Origin: Oreohelix idahoensis
Lineage: Eukaryota; Mollusca; Gastropoda; Stylommatophora; Oreohelicidae
Direction of reading: 5' to 3'
NCBI GenBank assembly: GCA_024509875.1
Contig: JAMPIV010000577.1
Location: 700,397-764,396 of the forward strand
DNA: 64,000 bases
In this document: one piece after another, positions 26,529 through 40,331 of the stretch
Numbering within the stretch: the stretch's first letter is position 1
Layout of the letters: every line of letters starts with the position of its first letter
The notes under the pieces: generated by a model
Told to the model about the DNA's origin: nothing
Seen by the model: the letters and a program-made list of their open reading frames with translations, nothing else
Databases searched by the model: none
Position numbers and translations under genes: made by a program

Positions 26529-27461
26529 TCATCTCATCTCAACCCATAACCCGTCATGGGTCGTAGGGGTGCCATGGTGGAAGCATCAGCAGACATGGTC
26601 CTCCACTGCTCTCTATTCTCAGCAATGCGTACAAGTGTGGAAAAACCGTGTCCTGCCCATTCTTTGATGTTATCAGCTCAGGATTTCATTTGCCTTCCTC
26701 TTCTCCGTTTACCTTCGACTGTTCCCTGGAGGATCGTTTTCGAAAGGGAGTCATGACGAGTTACATGCCCAAACCAGGCAAGCTTTCGACGTTTCACTAT
26801 TGACAAAAGTGGTTCTTGGTGGCCTGCATAAGTGTTTATCTTCTCTCTAACATAGACATTTGTTTTGTGCTCTTTATAGCAAATGCGCAAAATTCTTCTA
26901 TAACATTTATGCTCGAAAGCCTGAATCCTTCGCTCCGTATCTGCAGTGAGTGTCCAGCCCTCACACCCATACAAGAGAATAGATAATACAAGTGATTTGT
27001 ATAATTTGATCTTCACAGGAAAACTGATGTTACTTTTCCAGATCACATTCAACCTTGTCATGGCAGCTGAGGCCATCTCAAGTCTTGTCTTGATTTCTTT
27101 ACTTGATCTTCCATCACTACATATAGTGGACCCGAGATATTTAAAGGTGTTAACTTCTTCTAACGTTTGCCCATTTAACGTAATATTGGTCGGAACATGT
27201 TTCTTATGGCTATTCACCAATATCTTGCTTTTTTCTATATTAATTTCCATCCCATACGTTCTTGTTAATTTCTCCAGTCTAGAGGTAAGGTCTTGAAGTT
27301 CTGATTCTGTTCCAGCTATCAGATCAATATCATCAGCAAAACGTAGATTACACACAAGGCGGCCTCCAATCGATATGGTTGATTTATAATCGTAGAAAAC
27401 CTCCTGCATAATATGTTCTAGATATATATTAAAGAGCACTGGTGACAGGATGCATCCCTGG
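26529..27461 (-). pseudogene. 5'-truncated LINE reverse transcriptase in mariner 2
   Basis: The minus-strand frame begins inside RT at CILSPVLFNIYLE. It has the polymerase box FADDIDLIAG and the thumb region KSKILVNSHKKHV, and continues through YLGSTICSDG, LLYGCEGWTL and CYRRILRI to GHVTRHDSL and the basic tail GKRRRGRQMKS. There a TGA (about 26678) replaces the Trp expected before ADNIKEW. Coding-like sequence then runs on to PLRPMTGYG. The 3' end is a short GATGAGATGATGAT tail, typical of RTE-like LINEs. The insert is bracketed by CATCCCAGATCA (26517-26528) and CATCCCGGATCA (27462-27473), a 12-bp target-site duplication with one mismatch. The long open frame to 27595 is a fusion with antisense mariner. 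Confidence 0.92.
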
Positions 27462-27473
27462 CATCCCGGATCA

Positions 27474-27972
27474 CCAAAACCCAAAAAATTCAAGTCACAG
27501 ATTTCCGCCGGTAAGGTTATGCAGACCGCATTTTTTGACCATGAAGGGCTTCTATTGGTAGACTTTAAAAAGCCTGGCGTGAACATCAATGCCATCAGCT
27601 ACAAAGACACACTAGACAACCTGCATACAGCCATCAAGAATAAATGACCCGCATGCTTTCGCGTGGTGTGATTCTGTTGCACGACAATACTCGTCCACAT
27701 GTTGCGAACATTGTGCAGGAAGCGTTAGCAAGGAAAAGGTGGGAAGTTCTGCCACACCCAGCCTACAGCCCCGATCTGTCACCATGTGACTTTCATTTGT
27801 TCGGACCTTTAAAAAAATCTCTAAAGGAACAACGATTCGACTCCGAGGCAGACGTCAGGCCTCGGTGACCAAATGGTTCAATAAGCAACCAAAGTCATTT
27901 TTCTCTGAAGGCATCCGCCGTCTACCCAAGCAGTGGGATGCGTGTCTGAATGCCTATGGTGACTATTTCTAA
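27474..27972 (+). pseudogene. Mariner 2 transposase, C-terminal half
   Basis: The frame resumes at KKFKSQISAGKVMQTAFFDH. It contains LLHDNTRPHVANIV (second Asp) and HPAYSPDLSPCDFHLFGPLK (third Asp, in CDF) and ends KQWDACLNAYGDYF at a TAA at 27970. A stop plus one missing base near 27645 (AATAAATGACCC) and a frameshift near 27860 (GTCAGGCC) break it. All three catalytic Asp are thus present across the two halves, but the gene is dead. Confidence 0.9.
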
Positions 27973-28094
27973 AGAACCCCAGTGGGTACTTGCTTCATAA
28001 CAATTGCTGTATTTAATTCTACTACTCCTGCTGATGTACCTTACATATATTTGTTATAAAGCCACTGGGACGGGTTTCATTTGAACACACCTCG

Positions 28095-28704
28095 TAGATC
28101 AATATTTATCTTGGGGATTCGTCGTTCTTTCGTTCATGAGATAAAGTGGCGTAGGATCTAAACAGTCGGTTTTCTTCATTCCATCTCAGCCACGAGCAGT
28201 TGCTTGCCTACTATTTCCCAGTAGCCTGTCCTTCAGGATTCTTTCATAACTACGAGCCATAATTATTTATTGTGAGATCGACTCTGGGTGATCTAAGATC
28301 TTTCATTTTTTATTCATCCTCGAGACTTATATACCTTCTTATTATCCTGTCTAATTCATTTATTTTAACTTTCACTTCACACTTCTTTCAGAGTGTCGTG
28401 CAGAACTTTACCGTGTCACTATTGACCTTTCCCTATTGACCTACAATGTTCTCTACCTATTATTTCTACTCTTGCAGTTTAGTTTTCGATTTTCATCCGT
28501 ATCAAATTACTTGTTCATTTCCCTATTTTTCAACATATTTCCTGTTTCTTTTTTTAAGGACATTTAGTAAAACGAATTAAATTAGTCCCTACTACTCATT
28601 TTTTCCCCTTTATTGGCTTAAATCTATGAAGACAACAGATGTTCAAAAATAACTCAATGTTTCTTTTTCTGTGAACATTCGAAGCACGTTCGTAAAACAT
28701 TTAC
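28095..28704. other. Intron of the glycosyltransferase, 5' part
   Basis: On the minus strand a GTAAATG donor begins at 28704. No other feature was recognised before the mariner 2 end. Confidence 0.6.
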
Positions 28705-28788
28705 CTGTGAGCCACAATATGCACAGAACCTTTCACAGCGCGTGCTCCGTGTGGTGGGACTGTGTTCTTCCATCTTTTTTTCTTTGCA
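28705..28788 (-). CDS. GCNT-like glycosyltransferase, 84-nt middle exon
   Basis: On the minus strand an acceptor (TTCATATTCACAG, AG at 28790-28789) is followed by T, 27 codons (AKKKRWKNTVPPHG, then KGSVHIVAH) and AG before a consensus GTAAAT donor at 28704. The PPH...KGSVH...R motif is the segment just before the (R)xFVDYVL region in Branch-domain enzymes. The first T completes the TA left by the exon at 34083, giving TAT (Tyr). The final AG plus the first G of the exon at 3886 gives AGG (Arg). A second acceptor-like CACAG 15 nt upstream would create TAA at the junction, so it is rejected. The 84-nt size and matching phase on both sides make this a strong call even though the exon is short. 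Confidence 0.85.
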
Positions 28789-28825
28789 CTGTGAATATGA
28801 AAGTTTTGACTTAGTCTGTGGAAAT

Positions 28826-29340
28826 TAAGATGAAGAAGAAGTAGTAAAGTGGATGAGAAGAAAAGGATGAAGTAAAGAGGATTAGAAGAAGAAGCAGTAT
28901 GAAGAAGAAGAAATAAGGAGAAGAAGTTGCAAAGAGAAGAAGAAGTAAGGTGAAGAAGAAGAAAAAGTAGGGAGAAGAATAAGAAGGGCGGAGAAGAAGA
29001 AGAGGAAGAAGATGAAGAAGAAGAAGTAAGGTAAAGAAGAAGAAAAAATAAGGAGAAGAAGAAGAAGAAAGGAGAAGAAGAAGATGAAGAAGAAGTGGTG
29101 GAGGAAGAGGTGAAGAAGAAGTAAGTGGAGAAGAGGAAGTAGTAGTAGAAGAAGAAGAATAAGATGAAGAAGAAGAAGAAGACGAAGAGGAAGAAGAAGA
29201 ATAAGATGAAGAAGAAGAAGAAGAAAAAGTAAGTGGAGGAGGAGAAGTAGAAGAAGAAAGGAAGGACACAGAAGAAAAGCGAGCGAGGAATAGAAGAAGA
29301 AGTAAAAGAATAAATATAATAAGAGGAAAGAAATATTAGA
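28826..29340. repeat. Polypurine (GAA/AGG) tract
   Basis: About 500 bp that is almost wholly A/G on the plus strand, built from GAAGAA, AGGAGA and similar words. In the sense of the glycosyltransferase it is a giant polypyrimidine tract ending about 40 nt before the acceptor of the 84-nt exon. The Phe/Ser/Leu frames on the minus strand are artefacts. Confidence 0.95.
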
Positions 29341-29719
29341 CCTGTATGTAGTTCAGTTAACGGACACAACTATCCTGCTCAACAACGGATACGGTATAAT
29401 TAGAATACATGGAGTGTTTGAATGATGATAACTCGTGTTCTTCCTGGCGGTCTCTCATGAAACAAAGAAAGAATGGGCTTACTGCACTGTCGATCTCAGG
29501 CATGTCGTACAAGGTGACTAATATGGGATTGTACATGAGGCTGGTAACCTCATCGTGTGACACAAATTGTCACAGAAACTACTGCTGCAAGAGTATATGA
29601 ATGTTTGGTGCACGTTTCCTGGAAGGGGACAAGCTATAGTGGTGGCTCTATGCTCCATAGGGTGCCAAATAGAATATCGTGATGTTGATTATTGTAAATA
29701 TTTAGGTGTTACCATTGGC
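29341..29719. other. Short unique spacer
   Basis: Contains a word set GAGGCTGG-AACCTCA with ACTAC-GCAAGAG (29539-29595) that also occurs at about 36950-37010 and, inverted, near 49375-49430. It is a minor dispersed repeat. No gene. Confidence 0.5.
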
Positions 29720-32033
<2,314 letters not shown>

Positions 32034-32880
32034 AGCCACTTCAGTCTAGACTGACTATGGCAGGTGATAGGCCTCAGCTGCTTTTGTTCCTGGAGTTCAT
32101 TGCGGCGTGTTTTGTTTTATCTTCTGCTTGTTGTGAGAGCTTCTTTTCTACCAATCTAAAATGTCGCAATAGCAAGCATTACCACTTGGTGCGATCGGCA
32201 GCTTCCTCCTCCTAGTTTTGTTGATTTATGCCCAGTGCCTTCATGTCTCTCTTGCACACATCTTTAATGTCAACTGCCGTCGCCCAGCTGTTCATTTGGT
32301 CCTCTCCAGGGCGCGAGCTTGGGCACAGTTATATGGATATCAAGCTGTTGCCCATGCAGCATGTCCCCCCTCACCACGTAGCCGGTAGGTCCAAGGGCAC
32401 GGCAGTAACCGATAAGTTTGGTACCAGCCACGTCGCAGGAGTTGCCAGAATATTGTCGAATCAACATTAGACTGCTTTAGGAACGCCGACTACGAATTCA
32501 TCCTCAGGGTTTACTCCCTGAAGCCTTTACTGTAAAAGGATATTCTTGCAAGGCAGCCTTGGTTTGAATTCAGAGTTTACCGTCTCTTAGATAAGCTATC
32601 AACCAAGGATCACGAGCGCTTTCTGCCTGAAATATCTGTTTTTGTCCACATCCGTTTATTCAGTAATCACAGCTAACATCTATATCTAGAAGTTCTTCAA
32701 CCATCCGCAACCCGTTTGACTCACCTGGAAGAAGGACAGGTCAAGTGTTTTGGCTCCTCTACGTCCTTTATATCTATGGGGATCGTTCCCCCTTGGGCCA
32801 TGACTATCAAGTGCAAGCCACTTGGGCCGGAAAAAGGACCCACTCCACTATGTTTGCGACTTCCAAATGCACTTATGGGT
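32034..32880. other. Unassigned intronic sequence
   Basis: The plus strand has two modest open frames (32003..32215 and 32228..32470) with no family I can name. Composition is less AT-rich than its surroundings, which suggests a fragment of an unidentified repeat. Confidence 0.35.
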
Positions 32881-33138
32881 TTATCCATTCTGTGAAACTA
32901 ATGCAGTTTTGAAAGTGATCGTTGTGTGTATATAAATCACTGTCGTGAATTTCATTGCGAAAAATGGATGTTCCTTTTTCGCAGTTTCGCCGAGCCTCTT
33001 AAGTACCCCTGTTCTTGACTGTTGTTTCAAGTCTAACAGATTCAGACCATACTCCGAGGCAGCTACTAGACCTGTTACAACTATTTCTTCTATAGCTGGG
33101 AATGTTGCTGTGAACACATGTTTTAGTTCCGAGGCCAT
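32881..33138 (-). other. Open frame of unknown nature, possible exon or gene fragment
   Basis: An 85-codon minus-strand frame starts MASELKHVFTATFPAIEEIV and has a balanced amino-acid composition up to about residue 63. After that it turns Thr/Ile-rich, as if reading into non-coding DNA. It does not resemble the glycosyltransferase, whose first intron it occupies, nor any transposon protein I recognise. It could be a host exon, a retrocopy piece or chance. No clear splice donor was identified. Confidence 0.25.
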
Positions 33139-33139
33139 T

Positions 33140-33597
33140 TTGAATTAGTGTTTTTTTTTTTAATATAACTTAAATAACTGCACGTATTGTATTACTTTAA
33201 AATTGATTAATATAAACATAAGTAAATAAATAAATAAACAAATTAATAAATAATTAACTGACTGTGAGTGAGCGCTTGCACGGGACACGAGAATTTCTAT
33301 TTAAGTTCATATTTGTTATTTGAAACTCCAGATGATACTTTTTTCCTCCCTGGGAGAAATTTTTTAACTGTAATGTTATTTAATTATTCCACTATTTATT
33401 CTCAACACATAGATTGTGATTTCACTATCTTATCATATACTATATTTATATTCGTAGTATACATAAACTACCTGTTCTATAATAGTTTGTGTTCCTGTTA
33501 TGTACATTTTTACTATAACAAGTATTTTCCCAAGTATGTATATTTTAACAACCACTCTTCAGTAAAGAAAGAGATATAATCTTGTAAATATTATGAT
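33140..33597. other. AT-rich intronic spacer
   Basis: AT-rich with short AAAT/AAAC runs near 33220-33250. No gene was recognised. Confidence 0.5.
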
Positions 33598-33919
33598 GCA
33601 CTCGGAGTGGCTAAGAGGTATGGCGTCCGCCTCGAGCTTTAGAGGTATCTCGTTCGATTCCCAGTTGAGGGAATATAATTTATGGATATTTTTCAGAACC
33701 AGTGGTCGTAATGATGTTATACTCTCCCTGGTCTCCTGGGTAGTGAGATCGGATGCCTAGCCTTCTCGGATAAGGACGACAAAATAGGAGGACCCGTGTG
33801 TAAATTGCTCACGTTAAAAATCCCACAGCAGTTGGAAATCGCTGCCCTGGCAAAATTTAAAAATTAGAAACCTAAGGCTTATCTACCATGCTCAGCTAAA
33901 TGAATGAATGAATGAATGA
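33598..33919 (+). mobile_element. tRNA-derived SINE, copy 1
   Basis: The head has an A box (GAGTGGCTAAGAGG) and a B box (CGTTCGATTCCC) about 45 bp later, as in tRNA-derived pol III promoters; the serine/leucine-like GGAGTGGCTAAG start is plain. A body follows with AGAACCAGTGGTC, CTCCTGGGTAGTGAGATCGG and GCTGCCCTGGCAAAA. The tail is (AATG)n at 33897-33919. The head and body match the inverse complement of 50625..50913. Confidence 0.85.
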
Positions 33920-34082
33920 ACAGTTTTTTTTCAAAACAGTAATGGTTGTGAAATCTGTAATGATGAAAGTATAGACAACTTTAGCTATATTTTTTTAAGC
34001 TCACAGAAATAAACGCAGGCTGAAGTAACAAAGTAAGAGTTACACTGTGTAAGAAATCAATGTAGTTCGACTCATATCTTAC

Positions 34083-34887
34083 TACTTTAACGTCGAAACA
34101 ACATCACTCGCTCCATTATAAGCCGTTAGGATTTTCACAAGTTCAAAGTTTGTCTTCAAAGGGAACTCTTGCCCCGTCAGATTAATAAAATACTTCCACT
34201 TTGGGTATCTCCATAATTCCTCCATGCAGACTAATTCTGGTTCCAACACACTAAATTTACCCCACACAACAGTAATCCTTTTCTGGGCAATAAAGACATT
34301 TGTAAAACATTTGGCGATGCTTGATACAGCTCTGTAAAATTCTGCAAACGATTTTAGGTCCACATGGATGCAGTAGACATTCTGTGGACGGTAGATAGCA
34401 CGCAGGAGACGCTCCGCCATCTCGACGTCTTTATAAATCAACATCGAAAACGCTAAAGGAAAATGTTCTTCGCCTTCTGTCAAAGATGACATGATGTATC
34501 CGCGTTTTGTTTGAAAGTCAACGCAGTCGACGGTAAAATTTAAGTACGACTGTTCAGAAATGGTGTTGCCAAATGTCTTGGCTTTCGTCTTCGCCGCCGT
34601 TGTTTCGTTTAAGGAACTATTAAATATAGCTACACAATCAACCCCAGCCACTTTGACCATTTTGGAGATTGCTGACAAATCTTCGGCCATATTCAGATTT
34701 TCTAGCTTTTTCAGAGTAGTCAAGTTTGATGATAAAGGTAGTAAATTGAACATGCTGACAAAATGTGTCAACATCCCAACTGGAGTAATGTATATCGTTA
34801 TAATGCTGGCTGCCACAAGGAAAACAAATGTAGCAAATACACAGTACCGCCTGGACGGTACGTTCATCGTTGATGTCCTTTCTTCTC
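34083..34887 (-). CDS. Core-2/I-branching beta-1,6-GlcNAc-transferase-like, first coding exon
   Basis: The predicted product transfers GlcNAc in beta-1,6 linkage to O-glycan or related acceptors in the Golgi (GT14, Branch domain). The exon starts after a CCTAACAG acceptor (34889-34888) and the ATG is at 34867. A short cytosolic tail (MNVPSRRYC) leads into a hydrophobic anchor (residues about 10-32), so a type II membrane protein. A stem with several N-glycosylation sequons (NLT, NSS, NET, NFT) follows. The Branch domain runs from about residue 145: HFPLAFSMLIYKDVEMAERL, YRPQNVYCIHVD, VVWGKFSVLEPEL, FINLTGQEFPLKTN, YNGASDV. Conserved Cys are at VDC, VYC, KCF and LVC. The frame meets a TAG at 34084-34082, but a GTAAGA donor overlaps it (intron from 34082), leaving phase 2. 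The upstream in-frame Met at 35035 lies in intron-like, Ser/Leu-repeat sequence and is rejected. Confidence 0.92.
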
Positions 34888-35366
<479 letters not shown>

Positions 35367-35468
35367 TCGTTATTTTATCATTTGAAGAAAAAGGCAGTAT
35401 TTCTTTATTACATTTTTACCCTGCAATTATTTAATTCTCAAAGTGTTTTAAATGAAAGCATTCTTAAC

Positions 35469-36897
35469 TTAGGCAGACCCTGAACTAGCAGCGGAACTAT
35501 TAGAACCACTATTTGCACAAGTCTGGGAAACTGAGACAACACCAACAGAGTGGAGTAAAGGAACAATTGTCAAATTGCCCAAGAAGGGCGACCTTGCAGA
35601 CTGCAACAACCGGAGAGGAATTACTCTCCTCTCAGTTCCCAGCAAAGTACTAGACATGATGATCATCTAGAGAATTTCAAAAGCAGTTGACTATAAACTG
35701 AGGAAAGAACAAGCGGGGTTTAGAAAGAACAGAAGATGTGCAGATCATATATTCACCCCCCGGAACATTACAGAGAAGTGCTCAGAATAGCAGAGACACC
35801 TTATACATTAACTTTGTTGATTTTGAAAAGGCTATCGACAGCATACACAGGGACAGCCTATGGAAAATACTGAGGGCTTATGGAATTCCCAGCTGCATTG
35901 TTTTTCCTTCATAAAAAGCCTCTATTCTAACTTAACTTGCAGTGTTGGATTGAGTAATGTAACTTTCGAAGTGAGAACAGGAGTACGACAGGGATGTCCC
36001 TTATCAACAACATTATTTTTGAAAACCATAGATTGGGTGATGCGCCAGACAACAGAAGGCAGTCCAAGAGGAATTAGATGGACAACATTTTCTACACTGG
36101 AAGACCTGAAATATGCAATGACATTGCACTACTCGCGCATTCACATCAACACAAAAAACCGATAGACTGAATAGGTATGGCCAGAAAGTTCGCATGAACA
36201 TCAATCTGAAGAAGACAGAGGTCATGACACTAAATGTGGGCAATCCTGAGCCAATAACAGTAAGGAACCAGAAGTTAGAACAGACAGACACATTTACTTA
36301 CCTTGGATGCATAGTAACACCTGACGGCGGAACAAGCAAGGACATTAACAACAGAATAAATAAAGCGAGAACATCCTTTGCTAGTCTCAACAACATTTGG
36401 AAGTCTTCCCAGTACAGCACAAATACCAAATTAAGTCTGTATGAGAGCTGTGTACTTTCTGTGCTTCTCTATGGTACGAAATGCTGGAGAGTAACAGAGA
36501 AGGAAATGTCGAAACTGTCCTCCTTCCACACAATCTGCCAAAGGAAAATTCTCCGAATCCTTTGGCCAAACACCATCAGCAACAAAGAACTACTTATTAA
36601 AAGTAGCCAGGAGGACATGGACACCATCATAGCTGGCAGACGTTGGAGTTAGGTTGGCCACGTCCTCAGAAGGGACACTGATACCATCACAAGAACAGCT
36701 ACGCTATGGACCACCGAGGGAAAGCGAAAGAGAAGCCGACCACAAACAACTTGGCGGAGAACTGTGGAAGCCGAGATAATCTGTCGGGCTAGACATTTGG
36801 GCGAAATACGTTACGCCAGGAAAACACAGGGTCAGAATATTGAGATAGGCAGAGGTGCGCCAGAAGTCTTATGTAACGATTTGACATCACTGTTGTA
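35469..36897 (+). pseudogene. LINE reverse transcriptase remnant
   Basis: The coding trace starts ADPELAAELLEPLFAQVW, goes through WSKGTIVKLPKKGD and RRGITLLSVPSKVLDMMII (RT finger motifs), and continues into EQAGFRKNRRCADHIFTPRN. After several frame changes it reaches VRTGVRQGCPLSTTLF, the thumb (MNINLKKTEVMTLNVG, FTYLGCIVTPDGG, SVLLYGTKCWR, KILRILWPN) and the basic tail EGKRKRSRPQTTWRRTVEAE near 36720. The polymerase box, FADD in relatives, reads CNDIALLAH at about 36113, so the first catalytic Asp is lost. Stops occur at 35668 and 36650 among others. The 5' end is cut at about 35465, close to the GA repeat. Endonuclease is absent. Confidence 0.9.
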
Positions 36898-37705
36898 AGA
36901 GGCCACTAATTTAAATTCTACAGGTTTCTTGCTAAGTGGTTATATATGAGGCTGGCAACCTCAACATTTGAAAATAGTATATTCATGAACCACTACAGCA
37001 AGAGCTTTTGATTCTTTCTGACTTGTCGCGCGGGAAACCCGACAGCAAAGAGACCCCAGACTCCGACTGGAGCAGTGATGAGTGATGATTACATCACATG
37101 TTCATAAAGTGTAACGTATTATCTTGTGAGAATTATGTACCTTTTTTAATTGTAATTTAGGCAAATCATTATTCATGCACTCCAGACGCAATTTCCCAGT
37201 TGACACCCAGAAGGATATTGGTGAATTTTCATCGTATTTCCTGAGTTACATTTTGTGCTCAGGAATTTAATTCTTCTGAGAGGTTAACATTGGTGGGTGG
37301 AGCGCATAAAAATGGGCCTGTGAGTTTGCGGAGAACAAATGTACGCAGAACGCATATGTTTCTGTCTATTTTGTCACAGTTCGTGGTTACAAGATATCAC
37401 ACTTAAGTATTGAAGTTCTTATGCCACTAGTGTGAGAGAAGAGTATCACCACCAACCGCCTACATTGGACGAACTGAGTGAAGAAGTGCCCTCATCACCA
37501 AGAAGTGACGAAAACCACTGCTGCAGAACTCATCTGGAGCTAAGTTTTATGTAACAGGCTACAGAAAAAATACGGACATTATTAACGCCCTACCAAAACC
37601 TCAATGAGGAAAGTTTAATATAACTTTCCCCATTTAATCTTTATTTTTAACTTGTTGAACTAATTGACTATTAAATTTTACATATATATATACATATATA
37701 CATAT

Positions 37706-38770
37706 ATATGTGTACAACATCAGCAGTTATGGGCTATTATGAAAAATATGGGATTTCCAAACCACCTTATACAACTCATCGCACTGCTGTACCAAGAACA
37801 ACAGGCAGCCGTAAGAATAGAGGGGGAAACATCAGAATGGTTTGAAGTACAGAAAGGAGTAAGACAAGGCTGTACCCTTTCCCCTTACCTGTTTAACATT
37901 TATGCCGAGAATATCATGAGAAACGTAAGAGATGACCAAGAACACACAGAGTTTGACTCATTTAACATCGGCGGGTACCAGATCCCGGAAATCAGATATG
38001 CTGACGACACAGTCCTCCTATCGACCAACCCAAAAGGACTTGAACAATTACTTCTGTCCACCAAAAAACACAGCGAGGCCCAGAATCTATACCTAAACAC
38101 CAAGAAGACCAAAGTATTGACAACAGACAAAGTAAAGACCAAACCAGAAATTGAAATTGATAACGAAGAACTGGAAAGTGTCAATGAATTCGAATACTTA
38201 GGATCAATCATTAACAGCTCTGGCGACTGTGCAGTAGAAATTAAAAGAAGACTTGCAATTGCTTCACATAAGCTAATACAGATGAAAAACCTATGGCAAG
38301 GCACAAGCAAAGAAACAAAGTTACAACTGATCAGAGCATGTATATTCCCAGTAGCAACATACGGCTGCGAGACTTGGACACTCAATAAAACAGTTGCAAA
38401 AAAGATTACATCATTCGAAATGAAATGCTACAGAAGGATGTTGAGAATACCCTGGACAGAAAAAAAGACCAACAGAGAAGTACTGCACTCACTAAACGTA
38501 CAGGAACATTGGCTCCTAAATACCATCGCAATAAGGAAGCTGAAATTTTTCGGTCATATAAAAAGACATAATAGTCTGGAAAAAACAGTGATGGAAGGCA
38601 TGGTCCCTGGAAAAAGGGGAAGGGGTCGACCTAGACGACGGTGGACCCAGGACATCACAGAGAGTCTGAACTTGTCTTTGGCTGATGCAGGTCGACTTGC
38701 CCAGAATCGTGATGCGTTCAGAGCAGCTGTAATGGAGACAACGTTCTGGAAAGAATACGTCACATGATGA

Positions 38771-38771
<1 letters not shown>
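37706..38771 (+). pseudogene. 5'-truncated LINE with long open RT frame
   Basis: About 350 codons are open from QQLWAIMKNMGFPNHL to a TGA at 38765. Motifs in order are VRQGCTLSPYLFNIYAENIM, IRYADDTVLLST (intact YADD polymerase box), KTKVLTTDKV, YLGSIINSSGD, VATYGCETWTL, CYRRMLRIPW, GHIKRHNSLEKT and the tail GKRGRGRPRRRW. The N-terminal third of RT and the endonuclease are missing. The nominal ATG at 37664 lies in AT-repeat sequence, so this is a dead-on-arrival copy, not a gene. The 3' end is TGATGATGA running into (TA)n, typical of RTE-type LINEs. No disruption within RT implies a young insertion. Confidence 0.9.

Positions 38772-38856
<85 letters not shown>
38772..38856. repeat. (AT)n-(GA)n microsatellite at the LINE tail
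   Basis: About 50 bp of AT followed by about 34 bp of GA, directly after the LINE TGATGA tail. Confidence 0.95.
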
Positions 38857-38858
<2 letters not shown>

Positions 38859-38950
38859 ATTACTTCTAAGAGGACATTCGTTGGATTACTCCAACTGGGG
38901 GCTTGACAGGCCAGAACTATTGCATAAACCCTTCACAAAAGACGGTGGGC
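38857..38950 (+). repeat. Short dispersed repeat, copy 1
   Basis: Contains TCGTTGGATTACTCCAACTG then GGGGCTTGACAGGCCA. It matches 46434..46530, which has CGCTGGATTAAACCAGCTGG and GGGCTCGAACAAGCCA. Both copies follow an AT microsatellite. Confidence 0.6.
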
Positions 38951-39344
38951 CAGATAATAAGTTAACAAATTTGCTCAACCCTTAAGCAGCGTTTTGTTCT
39001 TGACTTCTGGGAATATCTTGTGAAGGCTCCTATAAAGTGAAAACGCCATTCATTTCTATCTACATCTTTGCCAAGAGTAATCTTGCGCGAAGATTTACCT
39101 TGGACGACCTACTTTTAGATACGCTTGTGTTGTGACCATTAGTGAACTACTATTGCAAAGCAAGGGGAAGCAATCCCGTGACAGTTGACGCACTGTACGA
39201 AGGATGGCCGCCGACAGAGCAAAGTGGAATCAATTTGTTGCTGCCCTACAAGACGCCACAAGGCGTGTTGGCCACTGACTGCTTTGGCGGTTGGCGGTTA
39301 CGGATCAAAGAAGAAGAATACAATAATACAATAATATGGCAGAC

Positions 39345-39372
39345 AGACAGGCAGACAGACAGACAGACAGAC

Positions 39373-39466
<94 letters not shown>

Positions 39467-39690
39467 TAGGTAGGTAGGTAGGTATGTAGGTAGGTAAGCA
39501 GGCAGGCATATAAGTAAGCAGGCAGACAGCAGGTGAATAGGTGGGTAGGTAAGTAGTTCGTTAGGTAGGTAGGTAAGCAAGTAAGTAGATAGATAGGTAG
39601 GTAGGTAATTATGTAGGTAAGCTGGTAGGTAGGTAGGTAAGTAGGTAGGTAAATAGGAAGGAAGGTGGGTAGGTAGGTAGGCAGATAGTT
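39345..39690. repeat. Tetranucleotide microsatellite (GACA/GATA/GGTA)
   Basis: GACA units grade into about 110 bp of pure GATA and then about 220 bp of degenerate GGTA/AGGT. Leu/Ser/Tyr/Thr-rich frames on the minus strand are artefacts. Confidence 0.96.
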
Positions 39691-39916
39691 AAAGTTGGTT
39701 TCTTTAAGAATAAAGCATTGCATTTACGGTTTAAACTATGTTAGTTTATCTTTCGGTTATTTATTTATTTTTGTCTGTTTGTTTCCAGTATTAACAATTG
39801 ACTGGAACACATATATACTCATTTTAATTGCACGAATTTGTGCCAAAGATTGAAAGCTGCAGAATACCTGCTTGCTCTAAATAGCCTGGTTATATACAAT
39901 CCTCTTCGCCATTTCG

Positions 39917-40036
39917 CGCTTTACGTTACTTAAGGAGCATGCAGCCATAACTGCAGCTGCCCCCTCACCCCCCCCCCGCTTTACGTTACTTAAGGAGCAT
40001 GCAGCCATAACTGCAGCTGCCCCCTCACCCCCCCCC
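39917..40036. repeat. 60-bp tandem duplication
   Basis: Two copies of a unit starting CGCTTTACGTTACTTAAGGA, with CTGCAGCTGCC in the middle and ending in a poly-C run. The copies are almost identical, so the duplication is recent. Confidence 0.93.
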
Positions 40037-40331
40037 TCCCTTCCCTTTTGCAAGTTGCTTGCATTCATGTACTCTTGCAGTATTGATGTATGTAGCAATT
40101 TGTGTTACATGATGCGATTTCTTGCCTCATGCACAACCAGATATTAAGTCGCCTCTTAACAACATGTCTCAGGTAAACGTAGCCATATTCTAAGACAACT
40201 AAGATGGATAACTATAAACAAAGTTGAACTTCATTCTCAACATTTATCTCCCTGAAAATGGCAAAGAACTATTAAATAGTAGAGGCAGAGCATCGACAAT
40301 TATCACTAATTTGCTTTGTGCTCATTACGGA
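40037..40331. other. Non-coding spacer
   Basis: No gene was recognised before the minisatellite. Confidence 0.5.

Larger units (their letters stand above)
25803..28094 (+). mobile_element. Mariner element 2, split by a LINE
   Basis: The left TIR starts CGAGGCGTGTTCAAATGAAA at 25803 and its inverted copy ends at 28094 (one position differs). TA flanks each end (25801-25802 and 28095-28096). Transposase halves are at 25965..26528 and 27474..27972, and a minus-strand LINE fills 26529..27461. Without the LINE and one target copy the element would be about 1.35 kb, a normal mariner length. Confidence 0.95.
37240..39180 (+). repeat. Dispersed repeat, copy B (interrupted by a LINE)
   Basis: 37240-37680 matches 1-460 and 39040-39180 matches about 715-870 (shared GCCAAGAGTAATCTTGCGCG), same strand and order. 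Between the two halves lie the LINE at 37690..38771 and the AT/GA microsatellite. The repeat was therefore present before the LINE landed in it. The sequence before it, 36898-37239, holds no gene. Confidence 0.75.

Noticed and set aside
26678..27595. 305-codon RT frame taken as a gene with its own N-terminus
   Set aside because: The first 46 or so codons are antisense mariner sequence beyond the LINE target duplication; the ATG is accidental.
28701..29369. 222-codon minus-strand frame as a gene
   Set aside because: Most of it is the polypyrimidine tract; only its last 28 codons are real, as the small glycosyltransferase exon.
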